DNA of 11,334 bases from Bacteroidota bacterium (GCA_947474485.1 CANJJP010000019.1:1-11334), one strand, 5' to 3'. Shown: positions 1 through 8,395, counted from the stretch's first letter. Program-made: numbers and translations. Notes: generated by a model from the sequence alone, not told the origin.

Positions 1-541
1 CAGTAATATAGTCGGCAAGTTTATTTTTTCTAACATATTGTTTAAATAAAACTCCAGCACTTCTATTCATCATCATGCGTAAGCCACAAACTTGTGCTAT
101 TGATAAATCTAACACATCATCAAAAAAGTAACACACTTCTTCAGGCTTAATATTTTGATCAGCACAAAAATGTGTTAGCGCTTCAATTTTATTTGAAATC
201 TTAAAATAGCATGAATTAAAATGTTCACGCTTTGTAAAGAAAAACGATTGAGTATTTTTTTCACCCGAAATAATTGCCGTTAAAGGTGTTTGTTGTTTGT
301 TAACATAATGAGAAAAACGTAAAAGGTTTGTTCCCATACTATCCGCCTCATTAAAATTACTACTTCCGCTTTCGTTTTTAACTGCATTATTAAACACGCC
401 ATCCCAATCAAATATGAAAGCTTTGATTTTGCTTAGTTTGTTTTCTATTTTTGTAAGTTCTGTTAAGAATTCTCCTCCAATTTCGGTATATAGTTTTTCG
501 GTGTTTTTCAAGGCGATAGATTTTGTTTTCAAAAATAGCAT
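1..541 (-). CDS. HAD-superfamily phosphatase, KdsC-like (C-terminal end missing)
   Basis: The minus-strand frame is open from an ATG at 541 to the window edge, giving 180 residues with no stop, so the gene is partial. HAD motifs appear in order. Motif I is FIFDWDGVFNN, with D45 the expected nucleophile and D47 the acid/base. Motif II is TAIISGE (S92). K118 in ISNKIEAL fits motif III. Motif IV is YFFDDVLDLS (D141, D142, D145). Order and spacing match the small cap-less C0 phosphatases typified by KdsC, which removes phosphate from KDO 8-phosphate in lipopolysaccharide synthesis. The motif IV context is FFDD rather than the IGDD I recall for KdsC, so the substrate should not be assumed. A roughly 38-residue, lysine-rich N-terminal extension precedes motif I. 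The start is uncertain: a TAnnTTTG-like sequence at 537-530 lies just inside this ATG, and a TTG at 511 is an alternative. The gene is divergent from the adhesin. Confidence 0.8.
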   Translation of the reverse strand, partial: MLFLKTKSIALKNTEKLYTEIGGEFLTELTKIENKLSKIKAFIFDWDGVFNNAVKNESGSSNFNEADSMGTNLLRFSHYVNKQQTPLTAIISGEKNTQSFFFTKREHFNSCYFKISNKIEALTHFCADQNIKPEEVCYFFDDVLDLSIAQVCGLRMMMNRSAGVLFKQYVRKNKLADYIT

Positions 542-559
542 TATTTTGCGACTAAAATG

Positions 560-571
560 TAATACGTATTA
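560..571. promoter_or_regulatory. Perfect 12-bp palindrome in the divergent intergenic region
   Basis: TAATACGTATTA is a perfect palindrome lying 19 bp from the phosphatase ATG and 66 bp from the adhesin ATG. Its position between divergent genes would suit an operator for a dimeric regulator. That role is inference only: short AT-rich palindromes arise by chance, and no second copy was noticed. Confidence 0.25.
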
Positions 572-637
572 GTGGGTATTTTGCCTTTTCAACCTATTAA
601 AAAAATTGTAATTACATTAAAATTATTAATTTTGAAT

Positions 638-3600
638 ATGCTTAAAATTCGCCTTTGCTGTATCATATTCTTTAGTTTGTCTTTTTATTTGGGCTATTCA
701 TGGCCAGGTATACCGCAATTTACATTGCCCACAACGTGGTGTGTAAACAGCCCTGTTACTTTTAATAATACCTCTACCAATTCTCCCCAATCTTACACTT
801 GGAGTTTTGGTGATGCAAGTGCTGCCGTTACTGTTACAAATGATAACGATCAAACACATACTTATACTGCACCGGGTAATTATCAAATCAAATTAATTAT
901 AACCTTTAGTAATGGATGCATAGATTCTGTAATGAATTCAATAACTATTGTTGCCAATACACTTGCCCCGCCATCATTTAATTTTTCTCCAAACAATGGT
1001 TGTGCTAATGTTCCCGTTAATTTTACAAATACAACACCTAGTCCAGGCTCATTAACTTTTAATTGGAATTTTGGTGACCCAGCTTCTGGTGGTGATAATA
1101 CAGAGAATACACAAAACTCAATTCACGAGTTTACCGCAACAGGTTCAGGTGGAAGTACGCCTTATAATGTTGTGCTCACAGCAACTAATAATATTGGATG
1201 TAGTAATACTTCAATGCAAACAATTACAGTTGGGAATAAACCTAATGCAACTTTAATTGATTCAAATTTTTTTTCGTCATTTAGTAATTGTGGTAATCCT
1301 AATTTAACTCCTGCAAGTCCAATGTATCACATCGCAGTGCAAAATGGTTCCACAACACAAGCTGCTAATGCAACTTACAATATTGATTGGGGTGATGGTT
1401 CTCCTGATTTTACAGGGGCAACTTTTGTTCAGGAGTCGCATGATTTTTTAGGCTTAGGAATTTTTACAATTACTTTAACCATTAATGGTACTAATGGTTG
1501 TGTTGCAACTGAATCATATCAAGTGTTTAATTTAACTAATCCTTCTGTTGGATTAGGAAGTCCTGGAAGTACTGTTGGTTGTGCGCCGTTTACATTAACT
1601 TTCCCTGTAACATTAGATAGCGCAAACTTAAATTACACCACTTATCGTTTCAATTTTGATGATGGTACTCCAGAAGTTTTATGGACTCCTCCTGCAGTTT
1701 TTACTTCTATTTCTCATACTTTTGAAGCGCCTTCATGCGGTCGCCTAGGTAATCAATACACGGTAAAAGTTACTGCAAAAAATGCCTGCGACTCAACACA
1801 GGCAACTGTAAATAATATTAAAATATCTTCTAAACCGACCGCAAAATTTACGGCTTCTCCCACCCCAGGTTGTGTTAATGTGCCCGTAACATTTGCTAAT
1901 TTAACTACTCCAGGTTGTAATGCAATTAATGGAAGTACCGTTACTACTTTTGTTTGGAATTATGGCGATGGCACAGGAAACACAGTTGCTAACACTTCTT
2001 TTCTTTCAACATCTCATACTTATACTACAACAGGAACTTACACTGTAAGTTTAACCGCAACATCATCCTGCGGACCTAGTACGTTTACTTTGGCTGTTAA
2101 TATTCTTGGGCCACCAATTGCGAAATTTACAATTACACCACCTGCTTGTGCACCAGTTACAATTAATACGACCAACCTATCAACAGGCGATTCGCTAAGT
2201 TATAATTGGAATGCAATTCCAGCGGGTTGGTCGTTTACAGGTGGAACAGATGCTAATGATTTGAATCCACGTTTTTTGTTTTCAGCAGGAGGAACGTATA
2301 CTATTACTTTAACAACTACTAATCCCTGCGGCGTTAGTATTGATGATACTATTATTACAATTAAATCTGTCCCTATAGTTACATTAAATTCTATTCCAGG
2401 AGGTTGTCAACCTTATGTTGTAACACCTAGTGCAACTTACAATGCAGGTGGTGGAACAATTTCCGCTTATGCTTGGACATTTACTGGAGGTGCACCTACA
2501 TCAAGTACATCTGATATTGCACCAAGTATTATTTATACTGCCGCTTCAGATTATACAGTAACAATTCGTGCAACAAACGAATGTGGTTTTTCAACTGCAA
2601 CACAAAGTTTTTCGGTTAGCCCGCAACCTTCAGCTAATGCAGGTTCTAATACATCTGTTTGTGGAGGAAGTCCTGCGCAAATTGGTAGTGCTTCAGTTGT
2701 GGGACTAAGTTATTCTTGGTCATCCATTCCAGCAGGTTTTTCTTCCACTGTTTCTGACCCAACTATTAACCCAACTGTAACAACTAATTTTGTAGTAAAT
2801 GTTTCAAACGGCTTGTGTTCTACAAACGATACTGTTGAAGTTGCAGTTAATCCAGCGCCTACTGTTGTTGTTAGTCCAAATCAAACAGCGTGTATTGATG
2901 CAAGTGATATTACATTAAGCGGAACGCCAATTGGTGGAACGTGGAGTGGAACGGGTGTTACAGCGGGAGGCGTTTTTTCTCCAAGCACTTCAGGTGATGG
3001 CGCGTATTCATTAACATATAGTTATACCGATGCAGGAACAACATGTTCAAGTTCGGGAACTGTTAATGTTACTGTAATTGCGTTGCCAATTGTTTCAGCA
3101 GGTGCAGATATTTCTGAATGTAATCAGCCAGGTACAACCACATACATTGGTTCGCCAGCAGGTGGAACATGGACTGGGCCAGGAATTACAGCAGCAGGTG
3201 TTTATACTCCATCAACTGCAGGTAATGGAACACATGAATTAATTTATTCTTTTACAGATGGAAATTCCTGTTCTAATAAAGACACCATGCTAGTTACAGT
3301 TCAAGATCCAAGCGCAGTTAACGCGGGAGACAATGATACCTTATGTTTAAATGCAGGTGCGTTAACACTAACAGGATTTACACCAGCAGGCGGAACATGG
3401 ACCGGAACAGGTGTTGATGCAGCAGGTTTGTTTACACCTTCAATAGCAACAGTTGGAACTTATACATTAACCTACACTTTTGGTGTTGGAACTTGTTTAA
3501 CTACTGCTACAAAAGTTGTAGTTGTAAAACCATTACCAATTGTTGTTGCTGGTTTAGATCAAACAACATGTATAAGTTCATCTGCATTTTCATTAACAGG

Positions 3601-6295
3601 ATTTAGTCCAGCAGGTGGAACTTGGAGCGGAACAGGTGTTGATGTAGCTGGAACCTTTACTCCGCTCACGGCTGGCGTTGGTGTTCATACACTAACATAT
3701 ACTTACGCCGACCCAATCACTAATTGCTCTGATTCAAGAACAAAAACAGTTGTGGTTGGTGCATTGCCTGCAGTTAATTTTAGTTTACCTGCAACAAGTT
3801 GTATCAATAACCCAATAGTATTTACAAATAGCACAACAGGTGCGTCAATTTTTGCTTGGAGCTTCGGAGATGGTGGAACAGATGTGTTGGAAAATCCTTC
3901 CCATATTTATACTGCAACAGGAACTTACATAGTTGAATTAATTGCAACAAGTATAATTGGTTGTAAAGATTCTATCGAGCAAACAATACAATTAACTGCC
4001 CCACCTATTGCTAATTTTTCTACAACACCTGATTCGGGTTGTGCACCTTTGAGCGTTAGTTTTGTAAATGGTTCAAGCGGAGATTTTATTTCTTTTAATT
4101 GGGATTTAGGAAATGGAACAACTGTAACAGATACAACACCAGTTACACAAGTTTATCAGCAAGTTTTGTATGATACTACGTATTATATTTCACTTACAGT
4201 TACTAATCAATGCGCAAGTGTTGGATATTTTGATTCGGTTGTTGTAAATCCAATTCCTGTTGTTGATTTTGGTACAAATTTAAATGAAGGTTGTTCTCCT
4301 TTCACACCATTGTTTAATAATATTTCAACAGGTAATTCAGATGTGTATACTTGGAATTTTGGTGACGGCGGTCCAACAAGTAATTTAGTAAATCCAAACA
4401 ACCATACATTTTTTACTGGCGATTCGGATACAATTTTTATTGTAACATTAATTGGAGTTAATGAATGTGGAAGTGATACCATGTCGCATCCAATTGTTGT
4501 GCATCCAAATACAGTAACAGCATTTTTTAATACAAGTACCACTTCGGGTTGTGCGCCGCATACAGTAAGTTTTACCAATTACTCAACTGGTGGAACATTT
4601 ATAACTTGGAATTTTGGAGATGGAAATACATCAACACAAACAAGTCCAACACATACTTATTTAGCTGCTGGTACTTATACTTGTTATCAATACGTAAACA
4701 ATAGTTGTAGTTACGATACAACAAGTATGTTGATTACAGTTAATCCACCGCCTAGTTTATCATTTACCCCTTCGCCAATAATTAAATGTGCTAATCAACC
4801 AATCACATTTAATAATATATCGGTTGATGCAGTAAATTTCGATTGGTATTTTGGAGATGGCGATTCTTCTAATTTAGTTAGTCCATCGCATAGCTTTGAT
4901 ACATCTGGTGTTTATACTGTTATGTTAATTGGTACATCCACAACATTTGGCTGTAGAGATACAACCACTCTTGACGTAAATATTAATTCATTACCTATTC
5001 CGCAATTTGTTACTAATGTATCTTTTGGTTGTATGCCTCTGCCAATCAGCTTTACTAATAACTCATCAAATTCTAACTTTTATACTTGGAATTTTGGCGA
5101 TGGCAATACTTCTGTACAAACAAATCCTTCACACGCGTATCCAAATCAAGGAATTTATACCATTACTTTAGTTGCCGAAAATTTAAATGGCTGCAAGGAT
5201 TCTATAACGCGGCAAGTAAACGTGTATCCTAAGCCTGTTGCTTCGTTTGCTATGTCGTCGCAGTATTCATGTAATTTCCCTGTTGATGTAAACATGATTA
5301 ATAATTCAACTAGTGCTGATGCTTATCAATGGGATTTAGGAAATGGAACAACAACAGCAATAAATAATCCACAAGCAAATTATACGGCAAACGGACCTTA
5401 CACGGTTTCTTTAATTGCGTCAAACTCTTTTGGTTGTTTAGATTCTACAACGCAAGTTTACAATGTATATTCAACTCCAGTAGTTAACTTTATTCCAAGT
5501 GCAGTTATAGGTTGCGAAGCCTTTGGTGTTACTTTTAGTAATGAAACGCAAGGTGGAAATACTTATAGCTGGACATTTACCGATGGCGGAACATCAACAG
5601 ATAGCTCGCCAAGTCATGTGTTTCAAGATAGCGGTGTGTATGGTGTTACTTTAATTGCAACTAGTTTTGAAACATGCGTGGATACTTTAATCATGAATAA
5701 TTTAATTACTGTTAATCCTTCTCCTACTTCAGACTTTGGTTATAACCAATTGTATAGTGAAGGTATTCCAAATGGTGGTATTCAGTTTTTAAATATGTCG
5801 GAAGGCGCAATTTCATATATCTGGAATTTTGGCGACGGGGCAGGAACCAATACAGAAACACATCCCGAACATCAGTTTCTAAGTGTTGATATCTATAATG
5901 TAACATTGATTTCAGAAAACCAATTTCAGTGTAGAGATACTATTGTAAAACCTGTTAAGGTTGATTATTTCCAGGGATTGTTTGTTCCGAATGCATTTGT
6001 TCCAAATAGTGCTTATGAAGATTTGCGTTATTTTATTCCGAAAGGAAAAACATTAAAAGAATATAAATTGCAAGTATTTAATACCTGGGGAACATTAATT
6101 TTTGAATCAGACAAGCTAGACGGAACAGGTGCGCCCGTTGAAGGCTGGGATGGAACCTATTTGGGCGAACCTTGCGCGCAAGATGTGTATGTTTGGAAAG
6201 TAGAAGCAATATTTAGAAATGATGAAGTGTGGTTAGGTAAAGAGTATTTGGAAAGAGAAATTAAAAATACAGGAACGGTTACGTTGTTGCGTTAA
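638..6295 (+). CDS. Giant secreted PKD/Ig-like repeat adhesin with T9SS type B C-terminal domain
   Basis: This is an 1885-residue cell-surface or secreted protein, probably an adhesin of the SprB-like class. I chose the ATG at 638 over an in-frame GTG at 572 because it gives a standard Sec signal peptide (MLKIRLCC, then IIFFSLSFYLGYS). Residues about 30-665 hold seven PKD or PKD-like domains, for example FNWNFGDP near 141 and FVWNYGDG near 438. An Ig-like segment follows to about 740. Four 74-77-residue repeats with a GGTWSG/TGPG core span about 741-1043. Nine more PKD domains, mostly with W-FGDG cores, follow to about 1775. The end is a gliding motility-associated C-terminal domain (about 1779-1885): FVPNAFVPN, FIPKGKTL, VFNTWGTLIFES, EGWDGTY, DVYVWK. 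This domain is the sorting signal for T9SS export and surface attachment. It is a variant lacking the common PNGDG-ND sequence. The PorP/SprF-like gene downstream is the expected partner. The ligand cannot be told from sequence. Confidence 0.93.
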   Translation: MLKIRLCCIIFFSLSFYLGYSWPGIPQFTLPTTWCVNSPVTFNNTSTNSPQSYTWSFGDASAAVTVTNDNDQTHTYTAPGNYQIKLIITFSNGCIDSVMNSITIVANTLAPPSFNFSPNNGCANVPVNFTNTTPSPGSLTFNWNFGDPASGGDNTENTQNSIHEFTATGSGGSTPYNVVLTATNNIGCSNTSMQTITVGNKPNATLIDSNFFSSFSNCGNPNLTPASPMYHIAVQNGSTTQAANATYNIDWGDGSPDFTGATFVQESHDFLGLGIFTITLTINGTNGCVATESYQVFNLTNPSVGLGSPGSTVGCAPFTLTFPVTLDSANLNYTTYRFNFDDGTPEVLWTPPAVFTSISHTFEAPSCGRLGNQYTVKVTAKNACDSTQATVNNIKISSKPTAKFTASPTPGCVNVPVTFANLTTPGCNAINGSTVTTFVWNYGDGTGNTVANTSFLSTSHTYTTTGTYTVSLTATSSCGPSTFTLAVNILGPPIAKFTITPPACAPVTINTTNLSTGDSLSYNWNAIPAGWSFTGGTDANDLNPRFLFSAGGTYTITLTTTNPCGVSIDDTIITIKSVPIVTLNSIPGGCQPYVVTPSATYNAGGGTISAYAWTFTGGAPTSSTSDIAPSIIYTAASDYTVTIRATNECGFSTATQSFSVSPQPSANAGSNTSVCGGSPAQIGSASVVGLSYSWSSIPAGFSSTVSDPTINPTVTTNFVVNVSNGLCSTNDTVEVAVNPAPTVVVSPNQTACIDASDITLSGTPIGGTWSGTGVTAGGVFSPSTSGDGAYSLTYSYTDAGTTCSSSGTVNVTVIALPIVSAGADISECNQPGTTTYIGSPAGGTWTGPGITAAGVYTPSTAGNGTHELIYSFTDGNSCSNKDTMLVTVQDPSAVNAGDNDTLCLNAGALTLTGFTPAGGTWTGTGVDAAGLFTPSIATVGTYTLTYTFGVGTCLTTATKVVVVKPLPIVVAGLDQTTCISSSAFSLTGFSPAGGTWSGTGVDVAGTFTPLTAGVGVHTLTYTYADPITNCSDSRTKTVVVGALPAVNFSLPATSCINNPIVFTNSTTGASIFAWSFGDGGTDVLENPSHIYTATGTYIVELIATSIIGCKDSIEQTIQLTAPPIANFSTTPDSGCAPLSVSFVNGSSGDFISFNWDLGNGTTVTDTTPVTQVYQQVLYDTTYYISLTVTNQCASVGYFDSVVVNPIPVVDFGTNLNEGCSPFTPLFNNISTGNSDVYTWNFGDGGPTSNLVNPNNHTFFTGDSDTIFIVTLIGVNECGSDTMSHPIVVHPNTVTAFFNTSTTSGCAPHTVSFTNYSTGGTFITWNFGDGNTSTQTSPTHTYLAAGTYTCYQYVNNSCSYDTTSMLITVNPPPSLSFTPSPIIKCANQPITFNNISVDAVNFDWYFGDGDSSNLVSPSHSFDTSGVYTVMLIGTSTTFGCRDTTTLDVNINSLPIPQFVTNVSFGCMPLPISFTNNSSNSNFYTWNFGDGNTSVQTNPSHAYPNQGIYTITLVAENLNGCKDSITRQVNVYPKPVASFAMSSQYSCNFPVDVNMINNSTSADAYQWDLGNGTTTAINNPQANYTANGPYTVSLIASNSFGCLDSTTQVYNVYSTPVVNFIPSAVIGCEAFGVTFSNETQGGNTYSWTFTDGGTSTDSSPSHVFQDSGVYGVTLIATSFETCVDTLIMNNLITVNPSPTSDFGYNQLYSEGIPNGGIQFLNMSEGAISYIWNFGDGAGTNTETHPEHQFLSVDIYNVTLISENQFQCRDTIVKPVKVDYFQGLFVPNAFVPNSAYEDLRYFIPKGKTLKEYKLQVFNTWGTLIFESDKLDGTGAPVEGWDGTYLGEPCAQDVYVWKVEAIFRNDEVWLGKEYLEREIKNTGTVTLLR
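2858..3766 (+). repeat. Four tandem repeats of about 76 residues inside the adhesin
   Basis: Four units lie at about 2858-3085, 3086-3307, 3308-3535 and 3536-3766. Each contains a GGTW(S/T)G core, at 2933, 3161, 3389 and 3614, so the spacing is 228, 228 and 225 bp. The shared plan is: an entry cysteine (ACID, ECNQ, LCLN, TCIS), then GGTWSGTG, then AGxF/Y(T/S)P, then a tyrosine-rich strand (LTYSY, LIYSF, LTYTF, LTYTY), then a second cysteine. Units 3 and 4 are the most alike (PAGGTW, GTGVDxAG). They differ in kind from the PKD units on either side and look like a block expanded by duplication. Confidence 0.85.
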
Positions 6296-6350
6296 CGCTT
6301 CGTCAAGCTCAGCGTGACTTTACATTTGTCACGCTGAGCTTGACGAAGCG
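6296..6350. repeat. Perfect 23-bp inverted repeat with 9-nt loop (REP-like palindrome)
   Basis: The left arm (6296-6318) and right arm (6328-6350) are exact reverse complements, separated by TTTACATTT. The arms are far richer in G+C than the flanks. The left arm starts at the base after the adhesin stop codon; the right arm ends 19 bp before the partner's ATG. No T-tract follows on either strand, so it is not a typical intrinsic terminator. From memory, the core GCTTCGTCAAGCTCAGCGTG resembles the dispersed CTTCGACAAGCTCAG-type palindromes found between genes in many genomes. It could be a REP or MITE-like element, or an mRNA-stabilising hairpin. Confidence 0.85.
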
Positions 6351-6369
6351 CGAGACCAAAAAAACAAAA

Positions 6370-7449
6370 ATGAAAACAAAAAATAAAATAGTAATTATGA
6401 TTCTGTTCTTGTTTGCATTGAACGAAATGCAAGCGCAAGATCCTGCGTCATCGCAATTCTTTTTTAATCCATTGTATTTAAATCCTGCATTTGCTGGTAC
6501 AACAAAGGGCGCGCGTTTTGGTGGAATCTATCGTAACCAATGGCCAAATGTGCCAAGTAAGTTTGTTACCTATAATGCTTGGGGTGATATTTACAATCCG
6601 TTGTTTCATGGCGGACTTGGTTTAATTGCAATGCAAGATGTATCAGGAGAAGGAATGTTTAAGACAACTACGATTGGCTTTGTGCAATCATACGAACGAG
6701 CAATTCCAAAAGTAGTTAGGCTACGTGCAGGATACAACATTACAGCGATTAATAAAAAAATAGATTTTAGTAGATTGGTTTTCCCTGATCAATTGGATCC
6801 AGTGATGGGACAAATTTATGCAAGTAAGGCAAACCCGGGAGTTGCAGCAGGTAAAACGTTTATTGATTTCACCGCAGGGTTTATTGCAGACGCCCCCAAC
6901 TTTACAATTGGTGGAAGTCAGGTTACTAATACTGTTGGTTATGTAATGAATCATTTAACCGAGCCACAACAATCTGTAATTGTTGGGAATGGAACTTTAC
7001 CTCGTAAACACACTGTGCATTACACTATGATTGTTTCAGTAAAAGGTGAAGGTCCAAAAGAAAAGATTACTTACATTTCTCCAAACATTATTTGGGAAAA
7101 GCAGGGTAACTTCACAAGTTCTGTAGTAGGTTTTTATGTAACAAAGGCTCCTTTAATTGGCGGTTTGTTTTACAGAAAAAGGGAGTTCGCTAATTTTAGG
7201 GATAGCGACGCCTTTATTGTTTATTTAGGTGTGAAATATGATTTTAGTAAAACATCAGATGTTCGTATTGGTTATAGTTATGATGTTACAATAAATAAAC
7301 TTTCGTCAAATGCTTTGGGTGCTCACGAGCTATCGATTGTGTTTGATTTTAAAGGAGCAAGTATGTTTTCTAAAAACATGAAACTAAAACGTAAACATAA
7401 AAAGGCAATGGATTGTGAAGATTTTGGAAGTAAGAGTTTAATTTTCTAA
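6370..7449 (+). CDS. PorP/SprF-family type IX secretion system outer-membrane protein
   Basis: This 359-residue protein belongs to the PorP/SprF family, outer-membrane beta-barrels that work with the T9SS. SprF is needed for surface delivery of SprB; other paralogues bind type B C-terminal domains. The ATG at 6370 gives a clean signal peptide (MKTKNKIVIMILFLFALNEM, then QAQ). The diagnostic N-terminus of the mature protein follows: QDPASSQFFFNPLYLNPAFA, then GTTKGARFGGIYRNQWP. The remainder alternates short amphipathic strands and ends with VRIGYSYDVTINKL and HELSIVFDF, typical of the last barrel strands, plus a basic tail (KLKRKHKK). Full length for the family. An in-frame TTG at 6340 is rejected because it lies inside the inverted repeat and would put charged residues before the signal peptide. 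It starts 74 bp after the adhesin stop, so it is probably co-transcribed and is likely that adhesin's dedicated partner. Confidence 0.92.
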   Translation: MKTKNKIVIMILFLFALNEMQAQDPASSQFFFNPLYLNPAFAGTTKGARFGGIYRNQWPNVPSKFVTYNAWGDIYNPLFHGGLGLIAMQDVSGEGMFKTTTIGFVQSYERAIPKVVRLRAGYNITAINKKIDFSRLVFPDQLDPVMGQIYASKANPGVAAGKTFIDFTAGFIADAPNFTIGGSQVTNTVGYVMNHLTEPQQSVIVGNGTLPRKHTVHYTMIVSVKGEGPKEKITYISPNIIWEKQGNFTSSVVGFYVTKAPLIGGLFYRKREFANFRDSDAFIVYLGVKYDFSKTSDVRIGYSYDVTINKLSSNALGAHELSIVFDFKGASMFSKNMKLKRKHKKAMDCEDFGSKSLIF

Positions 7450-7485
7450 ATGAATAATTTCCGCTAAATTCGTTCGTAATTAGTT

Positions 7486-7838
7486 ATGGAAAAATCCCTA
7501 GATAATTTTTATTTGCTACAACCCGAGCCAAATACATTTTTTTTATTGGCTTTGCGCGATATTATTCTTTCTAAAGATAAATACATTACAACGAGTTTAA
7601 AATATGGAATGCCTTTTTTCTCTTATAAAGGAAAGACGTTGTGTTACTTTTGGTTTCATAAAAAGTACAAGAAGCCATATATTGGAATTGTTGGTGGTAT
7701 TCATTTAAATCACCCTGATTTACTTATTTAGAAACGCTCCTATATTAAAATATTATTTGTTGATCCCGAAAAGATTTACCAATTAAAACGATTAAATCAA
7801 TATCGAAAGATGCCATAAAATTGCATAAGGTTAAATAA
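7486..7838 (+). pseudogene. DUF1801 family protein, broken by a nonsense codon and a -1 frameshift
   Basis: The first 81 codons encode a typical DUF1801 (YdhG-like) N-terminus: MEKSLDNFYLLQPEP, LALRDIILSKD, YGMPFFSYKGKTLCYFWFHK, PYIGIVGG. A TAG at 7729-7731 then interrupts it. Homology continues in the same frame (KRSYIKILFVDPEK) up to an A-run at 7769-7772. Past that it moves to the -1 frame and reads DLPIKTIKSISKDAIKLHKV, then K and a TAA at 7836-7838. Repairing both lesions gives about 117 residues, the family's usual size as I recall it. The family's function is poorly defined. An 81-residue product could still be made but would lack the C-terminal helix. The frameshift alone might be a sequencing error in a short homopolymer; the substitution stop makes genuine decay more likely. 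Confidence 0.8.
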
Positions 7839-7841
7839 AAA

Positions 7842-7871
7842 TTGACTCCTCAACTACAAATCGTATATTTA
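7842..7871 (+). promoter_or_regulatory. Candidate promoter for yehS
   Basis: TTG at 7842-7844 is followed after 19 bp by TATATTTA at 7864-7871. This fits the Bacteroidota pattern TTG-N19-TAnnTTTG with one mismatch. Transcription would start near 7877-7880, leaving a leader of about 15-18 nt before the ATG at 7895. It lies just beyond the decayed DUF1801 gene, so yehS would not depend on the upstream genes. This is a pattern match only. Confidence 0.4.
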
Positions 7872-7894
7872 AAGTCTCATTATAATTTTAGCAA

Positions 7895-8374
7895 ATGACC
7901 AACAACGACATACTTCGCAGACTCAGATACACCTTTAATTTAAACGATGATTCAATGACTAAGATTTGTACATCTGAAGGTATGGAAATTAAGCGCGAAG
8001 AAGTTACGGCTTGGTTAAAGAAGGATGAGGATGAGGCGCACCGACCAATTAGTGATGTTGATTTATCTATTTTTTTAGATGGATTTATTGCTTTAAAGCG
8101 GGGCAAACAAGAAGGTGCAAATTCCGCAGATCATGGCCCGCTCACCAATAATGCAGTGTTTCGAAAATTAAAAATCGCATTAAATCTTAAAGACGACGAT
8201 ATAATTAAAATGTTGGAATTAGGTGGAATGAAAGTGAGTAAGCATGAAATCTCTGCTTTTTTTCGTAAACCAGGCCAAAAACAATACCGTCATTGCAAAG
8301 ATCAAATGCTAAGAAACTTCATTCGTGGTATGCAGTTAACGTATAAGCCAGGGGATAAAAAGGATGAGGAATGA
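7895..8374 (+). CDS. yehS: YehS family protein (DUF1456, two repeats)
   Basis: This 159-residue cytosolic protein matches E. coli YehS in length and sequence pattern. It consists of two copies of the DUF1456 unit, at about residues 4-71 and 85-150. Each has NDILRRLRYTFNLND-type or NNAVFRKLKIALNLKDDDI-type openings, a middle helix pair (KREEVTAWLKK and SKHEISAFFRKP), and a closing segment (LSIFLDGFIALKRGKQEG and MLRNFIRGMQL). There is no signal peptide or membrane segment. The biochemical role is unknown; the alpha-helical tandem repeat suggests binding to protein or nucleic acid, which is inference. The gene is intact although the genes on both sides are dead. It has its own candidate promoter and ends 21 bp before the convergent SpoIIE-type pseudogene. 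Confidence 0.9.
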   Translation: MTNNDILRRLRYTFNLNDDSMTKICTSEGMEIKREEVTAWLKKDEDEAHRPISDVDLSIFLDGFIALKRGKQEGANSADHGPLTNNAVFRKLKIALNLKDDDIIKMLELGGMKVSKHEISAFFRKPGQKQYRHCKDQMLRNFIRGMQLTYKPGDKKDEE

Positions 8375-8395
8375 TTTTCTGTCACTTTTACTTAA

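Noticed and set aside
572..637. GTG-initiated 22-residue extension of the adhesin
   Set aside because: It would bury the clean signal peptide starting at 638 behind a second hydrophobic stretch; the ATG at 638 is the better start.
4207..4578. 123-residue minus-strand ORF within the adhesin
   Set aside because: It is opposite a clearly coding PKD region, has no recognisable family, and is explained as an antisense shadow. The other short ORFs inside the adhesin, PorP and trxB genes are shadows too.
6340..6369. TTG start for the PorP/SprF gene
   Set aside because: It lies inside the right arm of the inverted repeat and adds charged residues before a standard signal peptide.
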